Part shown: positions 23,765-32,459 of the stretch, in pieces
Layout of the letters: each line of letters begins with the position of its first letter
Numbering within the stretch: the stretch's first letter is position 1
NCBI GenBank assembly: GCA_003481005.1
Contig: QUKC01000023.1
Coordinates: 1-40,283 of the forward strand
DNA: 40,283 nt
Source: Firmicutes bacterium TM09-10
Lineage (GTDB): Bacteria > Bacillota > Clostridia > Lachnospirales > Lachnospiraceae
Reading direction: 5' to 3'
Notes under the pieces: generated by a model
Database searches by the model: none
What the model saw: the letters and a program-made list of their open reading frames with translations, nothing else
What the model was told of the DNA's origin: nothing
Translations under genes and position numbers: made by a program

Positions 23765-26041
23765 ATGTATCATCCGAACAGAATTTTAGAGCGGGAACTG
23801 GAATTTACAAAAATCTATCGGGAAAATATCGGGCAGCCTAAAGCGGTGCGGGAGAGTCGCTGCATGGATGCACAGATGGCGACGTACTTTGTGACGATTC
23901 AGCCGCAGGATCTGATTGCCGGAAGGATCAGCCGTCCGTATGTGGTGTTTGCACAGTGTATGGAGGGCGACGGCATCGACAAGACCGGTTATTGTATCGA
24001 TGTGGTAAACTGCGAGAAGGAGCTGGAACGGATGAAGGCAGACGCCGCCTATTCCAGGGAGGACTGTATGCAGGTAGAAGAGATGATCCAATTCTGGAAA
24101 GCAGAAAATACAAATACAAAAATCCGGCAGCAGTTCCCCAAAAGCTGGGCAGGTTCGATGGGCGGTGACGATTATGTGCATGATAATGCGGCAATTCATC
24201 CGCTTTACCGGCTGGCAGGTGTAAATCTTGATTTTAAAAAGCTCTTCCGGCTTGGTATATGCGGTTTGCGGGATGAAGCGCTCAGACTGGCACAGGAGAC
24301 GCAGGATTCGGAGAAAAAGAATTTTTACGAGGGCGTAGCTTCTGTGCAGGAATCCCTTCGTCGGGTAATGGGGCAGTATACAACGGAGGCAAAGCGTTTG
24401 GCTGGACAGGAAAATGACAGGGTGCGGCAACAGGAACTTTTGCAGATGGCAGAGTGTCTGGAACACATTCAGACTGCACCACCGGAGAGTATGCAGGAGG
24501 CAATTCAGCTTCAATGCCTCTATATGCTTGCGGCGCGGGCAGTAGAGATCGGAAGAATCGACGATTATCTGGGGGAATTTTATCGGAAAGATTTGAAGAC
24601 CGGACGGATTACACACGACCAGGCAGTGCGTTTACTGGACAATTTTTTCACAATCATCGAAACCCAGTGCGGACGGGATACGCGGGTCATTATCGGCGGC
24701 ATGGGGCGCGAGCATGAAAAGAGCGCGGACGAATTTGCTATGCTGGTGATGGATGTATTGGAAGTGCGCAGGGAACATTTTTATCCGCAGATCAGCCTGC
24801 GTTATTATAAAGAGATGAATCAGGATATTTATGACCGCGCGCTGCGGATTCTTGGCAGCGGCATGACCTTTCCGATGCTGTATAACGATGATGTGAATGT
24901 GCCTGCAGTGATGCGGGCGATGGATGTGCCCAAAAAGGCAGCGGAGCAGTATTCGTTCTTTGGCTGCGGAGAATATATGCTGGCGGCACAGAGTATCGGA
25001 ACGCCAAACACAGCCCTGAATGTGGCAAAGGTTCTGGAACTTGTGCTGCATGATGGAATCAATCCGGCGACAGGAATTTTGTCAGGACCGCTGGCAGCTG
25101 GGCAGGAATGCAAAAAGCTTCAGGACATTATCTGCTATGAGGAGCTGGAAGAGTTGTTAAAAACTTATCTGACGTTTTTTATCGAGATTGCAGGCGGTTT
25201 TGAAGAGCTGGTGTATGACGTGGATGGAAAAGAAGCAGAGTTTTTACAGCTCTCCTGTCTGCAGGACGACTGCATGACGCGTGGACGCGGTATGCTAAAC
25301 GGCGGTTACAGGTATCTGGGCGGAACGGTGGAAACCTATGGAAATATCACGCTTTCAGACAGTATGGAAGCAATCCGGAAAGTTGTATTTGAGGAAAAGC
25401 GCTGCACATTACAGGAGCTTGTAGAGGCGCTCGACTGTGATTTTTCGGGAAAAGAGATGCTGCAGCAGGCGCTTCTTGACGCGCCGAAATTTGGGAACGA
25501 TAATGAAGAGGCGGATGAAATTGCGGTTCGGCTGCATGAGTTCATCTGTCAGACGATCCGCAACCAGAAAAACCGGACACGGCTAGATTCTTTCCTGGCG
25601 GTGTTGATCAACAACAATATGAATGTGACGCTGGGGCAGTTTACCGGCGCGACGCCGGACGGCAGAAATGCGCATAAGTTTTTGTCCAACGGCAACAGCC
25701 CTTACAACGGACAGGATAAAGAGGGACTGACAGCGCTGATTCTGTCGTTGACTAAACTGGATAATTCAATTCATGCGGGCGGAAACCAGAACCTGAAATT
25801 CGCGCGCAGCATGTTTGAAGGCGATCTGACGCAGATTAAGAGCGTGCTTGGAACGTTCTTCGATCTTGGAGGGCAGCAGGTGAATTTGAGCGTTGTCTGC
25901 CAGAAAGATCTGGAGGATGCGCTGGTGCACCCGGAAAGCCATGAAAATCTGGTGGTGCGGGTCGGCGGATTTACAGCGAGGTTTATCGATCTGGATAAAA
26001 AAACGCAGCAGGACGTCCTGACGAGGACGGCATACTGCTAA
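23765..26041 (+). CDS. glycyl radical enzyme of the PFL-like superfamily, function unknown
   Basis: The protein has 758 residues, usual for this family. The C-terminal glycyl radical loop is VVRVGGFTARFIDL, with G735 as the radical site, and the catalytic loop is SFFGCGEYMLAA with C401 and E403. A Gly-Cys-x-Glu arrangement, with no second Cys, belongs to the eliminase and lyase members (diol dehydratases, choline lyase CutC, hydroxyproline dehydratase HypD, isethionate lyase) and not to pyruvate formate-lyase. But those enzymes have GCVE followed by P or a similar residue; GCGEY is not a motif I can assign. The enzyme is anaerobic and oxygen-sensitive. GGAGGG stands before the ATG. Its activase follows. 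No microcompartment shell or aldehyde dehydrogenase genes are near, so a volatile aldehyde product is less likely. Confidence 0.93.
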   Translation: MYHPNRILERELEFTKIYRENIGQPKAVRESRCMDAQMATYFVTIQPQDLIAGRISRPYVVFAQCMEGDGIDKTGYCIDVVNCEKELERMKADAAYSREDCMQVEEMIQFWKAENTNTKIRQQFPKSWAGSMGGDDYVHDNAAIHPLYRLAGVNLDFKKLFRLGICGLRDEALRLAQETQDSEKKNFYEGVASVQESLRRVMGQYTTEAKRLAGQENDRVRQQELLQMAECLEHIQTAPPESMQEAIQLQCLYMLAARAVEIGRIDDYLGEFYRKDLKTGRITHDQAVRLLDNFFTIIETQCGRDTRVIIGGMGREHEKSADEFAMLVMDVLEVRREHFYPQISLRYYKEMNQDIYDRALRILGSGMTFPMLYNDDVNVPAVMRAMDVPKKAAEQYSFFGCGEYMLAAQSIGTPNTALNVAKVLELVLHDGINPATGILSGPLAAGQECKKLQDIICYEELEELLKTYLTFFIEIAGGFEELVYDVDGKEAEFLQLSCLQDDCMTRGRGMLNGGYRYLGGTVETYGNITLSDSMEAIRKVVFEEKRCTLQELVEALDCDFSGKEMLQQALLDAPKFGNDNEEADEIAVRLHEFICQTIRNQKNRTRLDSFLAVLINNNMNVTLGQFTGATPDGRNAHKFLSNGNSPYNGQDKEGLTALILSLTKLDNSIHAGGNQNLKFARSMFEGDLTQIKSVLGTFFDLGGQQVNLSVVCQKDLEDALVHPESHENLVVRVGGFTARFIDLDKKTQQDVLTRTAYC

Positions 26042-26144
26042 GAGAAAAAGCGAGTGGCATCGTTACTGCCGTGCAGTGTCGGAAAAACAAAATATGTCCA
26101 GTATCGCTGCGCAGTGCTGTGATGCCGGAAAGGGAGGATATAGT

Positions 26145-27068
26145 TTGGAAGCGTTGCTTGTAGATATTCAGAGGGGAAGCCTGCATGACGGACCAGGTGT
26201 GCGGACGACATTCTTTTTTAAGGGCTGCCCGCTGCGCTGTCGGTGGTGCCATAATCCGGAGAGTCAAAATCCCGGAAAGCAGCTGTCGTTTCATCGTGAG
26301 AAGTGCGTTGGATGCGGGCGCTGTGAAACGGCATGTCACAGTAATGTACATTGGTTGACGAAAACCGGGACAGAACAGTTTCGGCATCAGGTTTATTTTG
26401 AACATTGTCAGTTTTGCGGGAAGTGTGTGGAACAGTGTCCGGTAAAGGCACTGAAAATTATCGGAACACCGTATACAGAAGAAGAGCTTTTGAAAATTGC
26501 ACTGTTGGATCGGGCGTTTTATGAGCATTCCGGCGGCGGAATTACGTTGTCGGGCGGAGAAGTGCTGCAGCAGGCGGATTTTGCAGCCTCCTTTCTTTCG
26601 TTGTGCAGAGAGGAGGATCTGCATACCTGTGTGGAGACGAGCGGGTTTGGAACTACAGACGCGATGGAAAAGCTGCTGCAGGAAACCGATCTGCTATATT
26701 TTGACTGGAAAGTGAGCACTGAGGAGGACGCAAAAAAATGGATTGGCGGATCGCTTGTCCCGATTTTGAATAATCTTGCTCTGGCGGATAAAAAAGGGAT
26801 ACGGACAGTTTTACGCTGTCCGATTATCCCTGGAGTCAACGATAATACAGTCCATTTTCAGACAATCTGTGATCTGCTTGGGCGATACCCTTCGATAGAG
26901 CAGGCGCAGCTTTTGCCGTATCATTCGTTCGGTATTTCCAAAGGAGGAAATATCGGGCAGCTTCAGCAGGAATTTCCGGTTCCGGGGGAAGAAGAAAAGA
27001 AAAATTGGATTTCCTGGTTTGAACAAAATGGAAAAGAAGAAGGGAAACGGGTGGTTTTGGAACACTAG
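26145..27068 (+). CDS. glycyl radical enzyme activating enzyme (radical SAM)
   Basis: The protein has 307 residues from TTG 26145, which has AGGGAGG 7 bases before it; an in-frame GTG at 26076 has no such site. The radical-SAM cluster motif is C28-x3-C32-x2-C35 (GCPLRCRWCHNPE). Two ferredoxin-type clusters follow as an insert: C54, C57, C60, C64 and C88, C91, C94, C98. This two-cluster insert is typical of activases for the eliminase-type GREs, not for PFL. ITLSGGEVLQQ binds SAM. It abstracts a hydrogen from the glycine of the partner enzyme at 23765, using SAM and an electron donor. The stop is followed by the lepA promoter region. Confidence 0.95.
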   Translation: MEALLVDIQRGSLHDGPGVRTTFFFKGCPLRCRWCHNPESQNPGKQLSFHREKCVGCGRCETACHSNVHWLTKTGTEQFRHQVYFEHCQFCGKCVEQCPVKALKIIGTPYTEEELLKIALLDRAFYEHSGGGITLSGGEVLQQADFAASFLSLCREEDLHTCVETSGFGTTDAMEKLLQETDLLYFDWKVSTEEDAKKWIGGSLVPILNNLALADKKGIRTVLRCPIIPGVNDNTVHFQTICDLLGRYPSIEQAQLLPYHSFGISKGGNIGQLQQEFPVPGEEEKKNWISWFEQNGKEEGKRVVLEH

Positions 27069-27103
27069 AGACCGGGAGTGTGCAGAAGACAGTGTAAAAT
27101 TCC

Positions 27104-27132
27104 TTGCCCACAGCCGTTGAGTTTGATATACT
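27104..27132 (+). promoter_or_regulatory. promoter of lepA
   Basis: TTGCCC (27104-27109) and TATACT (27127-27132), 17 bases apart. A MITE lies between this promoter and lepA, so it should be transcribed within a leader of about 240 bases. Confidence 0.65.
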
Positions 27133-27193
27133 TAAATGCAATCAGACTGAAAAATGGCGAGTATGGCGTCGGCGCAGCAAATGATTTTCATTC

Positions 27194-27326
27194 GTAACTG
27201 TTCAGTACCCTCTCAGTTACGCGCAAAAATCCATTCCAAATCGGCTATGCCGATAGGATTTTTGCCTTCTAGTCCAAGTTTTCTTACGGTCAGCGCAGTA
27301 AATGCGCAGACCTACTGAACAGTTAC
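27194..27326. mobile_element. 133-bp MITE with 14-bp terminal repeats and 8-bp target duplication
   Basis: The ends GTAACTGTTCAGTA (27194-27207) and its exact reverse complement (27313-27326) are flanked by the direct repeat TTTCATTC on both sides (27186-27193 and 27327-27334). Inside are a hairpin of GCAAAAATCC/GGATTTTTGC (27223-27232, 27256-27265) capped by ATCGGC-TAT-GCCGAT, and GCGCA/TGCGC at 27293-27307. A second CAGTTAC at 27214 can also pair with the left end. There is no coding frame. Confidence 0.85.
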
Positions 27327-27378
27327 TTTCATTCTATAAACTGCGGCGGTTGACGACAGGAATCAGAGTGAGGAAAGA

Positions 27379-29196
27379 ATGTCCAAAATAAAACAGAGCA
27401 ATATCAGAAACTTTTGTATCATCGCGCATATCGATCACGGTAAATCGACCCTGGCAGACCGGATTATTGAAAAGACCGGTCTTCTGACCAGCAGAGAAAT
27501 GCAGGAGCAGGTGCTGGACAACATGGAGCTGGAGCGGGAGCGCGGCATTACGATCAAATCCCAGGCGGTGCGGACGATTTACCGTGCAGAGAATGGGGAA
27601 GAATATATTTTTAACCTGATCGACACTCCCGGACACGTGGACTTTAACTATGAGGTCAGCCGTGCACTGGCAGCGTGCGACGGCGCAGTTCTGGTGGTGG
27701 ACGCAGCACAGGGTATCGAGGCGCAGACCCTGGCGAATGTGTATCTTGCGCTGGATCATGACCTGGAGGTATTTCCGGTCATCAACAAAATCGACCTGCC
27801 GAGTGCAGAGCCGGAGCGCGTAAAAGAAGAAATCGAGGATGTGATCGGTCTGGATGCGGAGGATGCACCCTTGATTTCCGCTAAAAACGGACTTAATATC
27901 GAACAGGTGCTGGAGCAGATTGTGAAAAAAATTCCCGCGCCGGGCGGCAGCATCGAAAATCCGCTGCAGGCGCTGATTTTCGATTCCCTCTACGATCCCT
28001 ACAAGGGCGTGATTGTCTTTTTCCGAATTATGGAAGGACAGTTAAAAAAAGGCACCAAAGTCCGTATGATGGCAACAGGTGCAGAGTTTGATGTTGTGGA
28101 GGTCGGTTATTTTGGCGCAGGTCAGTTTATCCCCAGCGAGGACGGGCTGTCTGCAGGAATGGTTGGCTATCTGACGGCTTCGATCAAAAATGTCAAGGAT
28201 ACCCGCGTCGGCGATACGATTACAGATGCAGCCAATCCGTGTGCAAAACCGCTTCCCGGTTATAAAAAGGTCAATCCGATGGTGTACTGTGGATTGTATC
28301 CGGCAGACGGTGCGAAGTATCCTGATCTGCGGGATGCGCTGGAAAAGCTGCAGTTAAATGATGCGTCCTTATTTTATGAGCCGGAGACATCCATTGCCCT
28401 TGGCTTTGGATTCCGCTGCGGATTTCTGGGACTGCTGCATCTGGAAATCATTCAGGAACGTCTGGAAAGAGAGTACAACCTTGATCTGGTGACAACGGCG
28501 CCGGGCGTTGTGTACCGGGTGCATAAGACCAACGGGGAAGTGATCGAGCTGACCAATCCGTCCAATCTGCCCGACCCGTCGATGATCGAATATATGGAAG
28601 AGCCTGTGGTTTCGGCAGAGATCATGGTGACGACGGACTACATCGGTTCCATTATGGAGCTGTGCCAGGAGCGCCGAGGTCAGTATCTCGGCATGGAATA
28701 TATGGAAGAAACCCGTGCATTGCTCAAATACGAGCTGCCGTTAAATGAAATCATTTACGACTTTTTCGATGCGTTAAAGTCCCGTTCCAAGGGTTATGCG
28801 TCGTTTGACTATGAGTTAAAGGGGTATGAGCAGTCAGAGCTTGTAAAATTGGATATTTTGATTAACCGGGAAGAAGTGGATGCACTTTCATTTATTGTAC
28901 ATAAGGACAGCGCATACGAGCGTGGTCGGAAAATGTGCGAGAAGTTAAAGGATGAAATCCCGCGCCATCTGTTCGAAATTCCGATTCAGGCGGCAGTCGG
29001 CGGCAAGATTATCGCCCGGGAAACCGTCAAGGCGATGCGCAAGGACGTGCTTGCAAAATGCTATGGCGGCGATATCAGCCGTAAGAAAAAGCTTCTGGAA
29101 AAGCAGAAGGAAGGCAAGAAGCGGATGCGTCAGGTCGGCAACGTGGAAATCCCGCAGAAGGCTTTCATGAGCGTCTTAAAGCTGGATGAGAACTGA
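27379..29196 (+). CDS. lepA: elongation factor 4 (LepA)
   Basis: The protein has 605 residues, the standard length. It is a ribosome-bound GTPase that back-translocates or helps assemble ribosomes. The G1 motif [13 protein letters not shown], the switch with [11 protein letters not shown], the G3 DTPGHVDF and the G4 NKIDLPSA are all present; the LepA-specific C-terminal domain ([18 protein letters not shown]) ends the protein. GAGGAAAG precedes the ATG. hemW starts 4 bases after the stop, a pairing frequent in Bacillota. Confidence 0.98.
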   Translation: MSKIKQSNIRNFCIIAHIDHGKSTLADRIIEKTGLLTSREMQEQVLDNMELERERGITIKSQAVRTIYRAENGEEYIFNLIDTPGHVDFNYEVSRALAACDGAVLVVDAAQGIEAQTLANVYLALDHDLEVFPVINKIDLPSAEPERVKEEIEDVIGLDAEDAPLISAKNGLNIEQVLEQIVKKIPAPGGSIENPLQALIFDSLYDPYKGVIVFFRIMEGQLKKGTKVRMMATGAEFDVVEVGYFGAGQFIPSEDGLSAGMVGYLTASIKNVKDTRVGDTITDAANPCAKPLPGYKKVNPMVYCGLYPADGAKYPDLRDALEKLQLNDASLFYEPETSIALGFGFRCGFLGLLHLEIIQERLEREYNLDLVTTAPGVVYRVHKTNGEVIELTNPSNLPDPSMIEYMEEPVVSAEIMVTTDYIGSIMELCQERRGQYLGMEYMEETRALLKYELPLNEIIYDFFDALKSRSKGYASFDYELKGYEQSELVKLDILINREEVDALSFIVHKDSAYERGRKMCEKLKDEIPRHLFEIPIQAAVGGKIIARETVKAMRKDVLAKCYGGDISRKKKLLEKQKEGKKRMRQVGNVEIPQKAFMSVLKLDEN

Positions 29197-29200
29197 GCCT

Positions 29201-30415
29201 ATGACACCGAAAAAAGATCTGGAATTATATCTGCACATTCCATTCTGCAGGCAAAAATGTCGCTACTGTGATTTTTTGTCGGCACCGCTGGCAGCAGACA
29301 GCTCTACAGCGGATGGTTACGTTCCGGAAGCATACGTCGATGCCCTCCTTTCACAGATCGTGCAGGAGAGTCAGTTTTATCAAGAGCGCAGAGTCACTAC
29401 GATTTTCTGGGGCGGCGGTACGCCGTCCCTTTTGCGCGTCATGGATATGGAACGGCTGATGGACGCGATCCGGGCGCATTTTTGCGTTGCGGACGATGCA
29501 GAAATTACGCTGGAAAGCAACCCGGGCACGCTGGATTTTGAAAAACTCGCCGGATATCGGCGTGCCGGAATCAACCGACTGAGCATGGGGCTGCAGTCGG
29601 CGTGCGACAAAGAGCTTGCCATGCTTGGCAGAATTCACAATTTCGATACCTTTGTCCAAAACTATAAGCAGGCGCGGAGAGCTGGGTTTGAAAATATCAA
29701 CGTCGATCTGATGTCCGCGCTGCCGGGACAGACGGTGGAGAGCTGGGAGCAGACACTCGTGAAAACTGCAGAGCTTGCGCCGGAGCATCTGTCGGCCTAC
29801 AGCTTGATCATCGAAGAAGGTACGCCATTCTGGAACTGGTATGGTGAGGACGCAAACCAGACGCTGCGCCCGAAAGAAATGCTGCCGCTTCCGTCGGAAG
29901 AGGACGAACGCCGGATGTATGCCCGAACGCGGGAAATTCTGGAACAGTATGGCTACCATCGGTATGAAATTTCGAATTATGCAAAGGATGGGTATGCCTG
30001 CCGCCATAACATCGGCTACTGGAACCGGACGGATTATTTAGGGATCGGGCTTGGTGCGTCGTCTTTGATTGACCCGATGCGCTGGAAGATGACGTCTGAT
30101 TTATCGGACTATCTGGAATGCAGTAAAAATCAGGGAGATTTTGCAAACCTTCGGGAAGAGGTGCAGACGCTTCGTGTGTCGGAACGAATGGAAGAGTTTA
30201 TGTTTCTGGGGCTGCGCCTGACAAAAGGCATTGAACTGCAAACATTTGAACACCAGTTTGGAAAAAGCTTCTGGGACGTTTATCAGGACGCTGCGGATAA
30301 GCTGTTTTCCGAACAGTTACTTTGTCTGGATGAATCGAAAAAAAATCTTCGCCTGACGGATTATGGCGTGGACGTCAGCAACTATGCGCTGGCGGAGTTT
30401 TTGCTGGATTATTAA
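29201..30415 (+). CDS. hemW: radical SAM heme chaperone HemW
   Basis: The protein has 404 residues. The radical-SAM motif is C16-x3-C20-x2-C23-D-F (HIPFCRQKCRYCDF), with GGGTPSLL next. The length, the HIPFC start and the linkage to lepA indicate HemW, which delivers heme to target proteins, rather than the coproporphyrinogen dehydrogenase HemN. I use ATG 29201; an ATG at 29186 in frame would overlap the end of lepA. The ribosome binding site is weak, suggesting coupling with lepA. Confidence 0.92.
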   Translation: MTPKKDLELYLHIPFCRQKCRYCDFLSAPLAADSSTADGYVPEAYVDALLSQIVQESQFYQERRVTTIFWGGGTPSLLRVMDMERLMDAIRAHFCVADDAEITLESNPGTLDFEKLAGYRRAGINRLSMGLQSACDKELAMLGRIHNFDTFVQNYKQARRAGFENINVDLMSALPGQTVESWEQTLVKTAELAPEHLSAYSLIIEEGTPFWNWYGEDANQTLRPKEMLPLPSEEDERRMYARTREILEQYGYHRYEISNYAKDGYACRHNIGYWNRTDYLGIGLGASSLIDPMRWKMTSDLSDYLECSKNQGDFANLREEVQTLRVSERMEEFMFLGLRLTKGIELQTFEHQFGKSFWDVYQDAADKLFSEQLLCLDESKKNLRLTDYGVDVSNYALAEFLLDY

Positions 30416-30430
30416 GATCGGGAGAATCGC

Positions 30431-31480
30431 ATGCAGTATGAATTTGCCCCGCTGGAGGGGATTACAGGATATATTTACCGGAATGCGCATCATGCGTGCT
30501 TTCCGTCGATGGATCGCTATTACACACCGTTCATCACGCCGAAAAAAGGGAAAAGCTTCACGACGCGGGAGTGGAACGACATTGCAGCAGAGCACAATCA
30601 GAACATTGCGGTCGTTCCGCAGATCCTGACGAATCAGGCGGAAGGCTTTTGCAAGGTTGCGGGGATGCTCAAAGAACAGGGCTATGAAGAAGTGAACTTA
30701 AATCTTGGCTGTCCGTCTGCCACCGTGACGGCGAAGAAAAAAGGCGCCGGATTTTTGGCTGATCCAGACGCACTGGATGCGTTTCTGGAGGAAATTTTTG
30801 CACACAGCCCGCTGAAAATCTCGATCAAAACGAGAATTGGCGTGGAAAACCCGGATGAATTTGAACGCCTGTTGGATATTTTTTCCCAGTATCCGATTCA
30901 GAAGCTGATCGTGCATCCCCGCGTGCTGAAAGAGTTTTATAAAGGAAACGTGCACCGGGAAGCCTATGTGCAGGCGAAAGAAAGGCTGAGTGCAGCTGCA
31001 GCAGATATAGAAACTGTGGGACGGACCATTCCGGTCTGCTACAACGGCGATTTATTCAGCGTTTCCGATACAGAGAGATTTTTGGTGGAGTATCCGGATG
31101 CGGATGACCTGATGTTCGGCAGGGGAATGCTGATCGATCCGGCGCTGGTGATGCGGCTGCGCGCCAAAAGTGCTGATCCGGCGGGAAAAAACGCTGCAAA
31201 GGAACTGCGTCTGGAAAACAAAAGCACAGTATGGGAGGACGCGGCGAAGCGAGTATCGGACATTCGAGATTTCTATGGGCGGCTGGCGGAAGATTACGCA
31301 GCGGTGCTGTCCGGGGAACGGGACGTACTATTTAAAATGAAGGAACTCTGGAGCTGGCAGGGGCAGCTGTTTGAAGGCTCCGAAAAATATCTCAAAAAAA
31401 TCCGCAAGGCACAGAAGCTGACAGAATACAAGTCCGCAGTGGCGGCGCTGTTTGCAGACTGTCCGATCAAAGACGCGTGA
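30431..31480 (+). CDS. tRNA-dihydrouridine synthase family protein
   Basis: The protein has 349 residues. It is a flavin-binding barrel: MAPLEG-like start (FAPLEGITGYIYR), PQILTNQ, the catalytic Cys C94 in NLNLGCPSATVTAKKKGAG, IKTRIGVENPDEF, IVHPRVLKEFYKG, and PVCYNGDLFS followed by FGRGMLIDP for phosphate binding. It reduces a uridine in tRNA with NADPH. Which position it modifies cannot be told. GGGAGAATCGC precedes the ATG, 15 bases after hemW. Confidence 0.93.
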   Translation: MQYEFAPLEGITGYIYRNAHHACFPSMDRYYTPFITPKKGKSFTTREWNDIAAEHNQNIAVVPQILTNQAEGFCKVAGMLKEQGYEEVNLNLGCPSATVTAKKKGAGFLADPDALDAFLEEIFAHSPLKISIKTRIGVENPDEFERLLDIFSQYPIQKLIVHPRVLKEFYKGNVHREAYVQAKERLSAAAADIETVGRTIPVCYNGDLFSVSDTERFLVEYPDADDLMFGRGMLIDPALVMRLRAKSADPAGKNAAKELRLENKSTVWEDAAKRVSDIRDFYGRLAEDYAAVLSGERDVLFKMKELWSWQGQLFEGSEKYLKKIRKAQKLTEYKSAVAALFADCPIKDA

Positions 31481-31574
31481 ATACCGTGCGTCAAAAACAG
31501 CTGCGTCGATAGACAGCCGCTGCTGTGCGCCAAAATCGAGCACACCGCTCAAAAATAGGGACAGATGGAAAGGC

Positions 31575-31602
31575 ACGGGACGAAAAGGGTTTTCATAAAA
31601 TA
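31575..31602 (+). promoter_or_regulatory. candidate sporulation sigma (SigK-type) promoter
   Basis: CATAAAATA at 31594-31602 fits the CATANNNTA -10 consensus of SigK, with AC at 31575-31576 placed 17 bases upstream, as its -35 requires. It lies 49 bases before the sigK start, suggesting autoregulation. The motif is short, so chance is possible. Confidence 0.35.
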
Positions 31603-31650
31603 AAGTAAACTGCAGGAGGCCGGGGCGTTGGCAACGGCTGGGGGCTAGGA

Positions 31651-32283
31651 GTGAAAACCTTTCAGAAACCTCTGTCAAAGGAAGAGGAAAGCCTTTGCAT
31701 ACAGGCATTGCAGGCAGAAGATGCCGGAAGAAAAAGCGAGGCGAAACGGCTCCTGATTGAACGTAATTTAAGGCTGGTCGCGCACATTGCAAAAAAATAC
31801 AGCAGCGAGGAAGAACTGGAAGACCTGATTTCAATCGGGACAATCGGGCTGATCAAGGCGGTGGAGACCTTTGACCCGCAGAAAAACAGCCGTCTGGCAG
31901 CCTACGCCGCCCGATGCATCGACAACGAGCTTTTGATGATGCTGCGCAGTAAAAAAAAGACATCGCGGGAAGTATCGTTATATGAGCCGATCGGAACGGA
32001 CCGGGAGGGCAACGAGATCAACCTCCTGGACGTGATGGAACAAAAACAGCCGGACATTGTGGAAGAGATGGAAAAACAGCGGCTGAACCAAAAGCTCTAT
32101 GAGCTGATGGAAAGCGTGCTCAGCCCACGGGAAAAGGAGGTGCTGTATCTTCGGTACGGACTGCCCGGAGGAACGGAACTTACGCAGAAAGAGGTGGGAA
32201 AACGGCTGGGAATTTCCCGAAGCTATGTCAGCCGGATTGAAAAACGAGCGCTCTTGCGCTTGCGGGATGCGGCATGGGGATGA
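31651..32283 (+). CDS. sigK: RNA polymerase sporulation sigma factor, SigK type
   Basis: The protein has 210 residues. Region 2 is seen at ERNLRLVAHIAKKY, DLISIGTIGLIKAVETFDP and AAYAARCIDNELLMMLRSKK; region 4 at LSPREKEVLYLRYGLPGG and KEVGKRLGISRSYVSRIEKR. The SigE/SigK signature VSLYEPIGTDREGNEINLLD links them. It begins at FQKPLSKEEE, which matches the mature start of Bacillus SigK, so the inhibitory pro-sequence is absent, as in several Clostridia. The start is GTG 31651; a stop at 31606 limits the frame upstream and no other start lies between. The role is late mother-cell gene expression in sporulation. The gene is in one piece, with no skin-type insertion. Confidence 0.9.
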   Translation: MKTFQKPLSKEEESLCIQALQAEDAGRKSEAKRLLIERNLRLVAHIAKKYSSEEELEDLISIGTIGLIKAVETFDPQKNSRLAAYAARCIDNELLMMLRSKKKTSREVSLYEPIGTDREGNEINLLDVMEQKQPDIVEEMEKQRLNQKLYELMESVLSPREKEVLYLRYGLPGGTELTQKEVGKRLGISRSYVSRIEKRALLRLRDAAWG

Positions 32284-32344
32284 AAGGCTGATTTTTGAAA
32301 AGCAGCAGTGCAAAAAGCAGTGAGTCGGAATGCACAAAAAACGG

Positions 32345-32374
32345 TTGACAGCATGCTGTGGCATGCGGTATGGT
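32345..32374 (+). promoter_or_regulatory. promoter with palindromic spacer upstream of comM
   Basis: A consensus TTGACA (32345-32350), an 18-base spacer and TATGGT (32369-32374). The perfect palindrome ACAGCATGCTGT (32348-32359) overlaps the -35, and GCATGC-TGTG-GCATGC fills the spacer, so a repressor could bind here. A terminator stands only about 15 bases after the predicted start. Confidence 0.6.
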
Positions 32375-32395
32375 TAAAACAGTTATGATAGTTGG

Positions 32396-32422
32396 AGGGC
32401 AGAGGAAAAATCTGCCCTTTTT
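32396..32422 (+). terminator. Rho-independent terminator in the comM leader
   Basis: AGGGCAGA (32396-32403) pairs with TCTGCCCT (32411-32418), followed by TTTT. It may end the sigK transcript, but it also lies between the promoter at 32345 and the comM start at 32460. Confidence 0.8.
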
Positions 32423-32459
32423 CTGGTTGGCTGAATTTCCCGGGACGGAAAGGGGAAAG

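Noticed and set aside
23786..24616. A 276-codon open frame on the minus strand
   Set aside because: It is the antisense of the glycyl radical enzyme gene, has no ribosome binding site and no recognisable domain. Long antisense frames follow from the codon bias of the real gene.
26076..26144. GTG 26076 as the start of the activase
   Set aside because: It would add 23 residues with no family resemblance, and it lacks a ribosome binding site. TTG 26145 has AGGGAGG at 7 bases.
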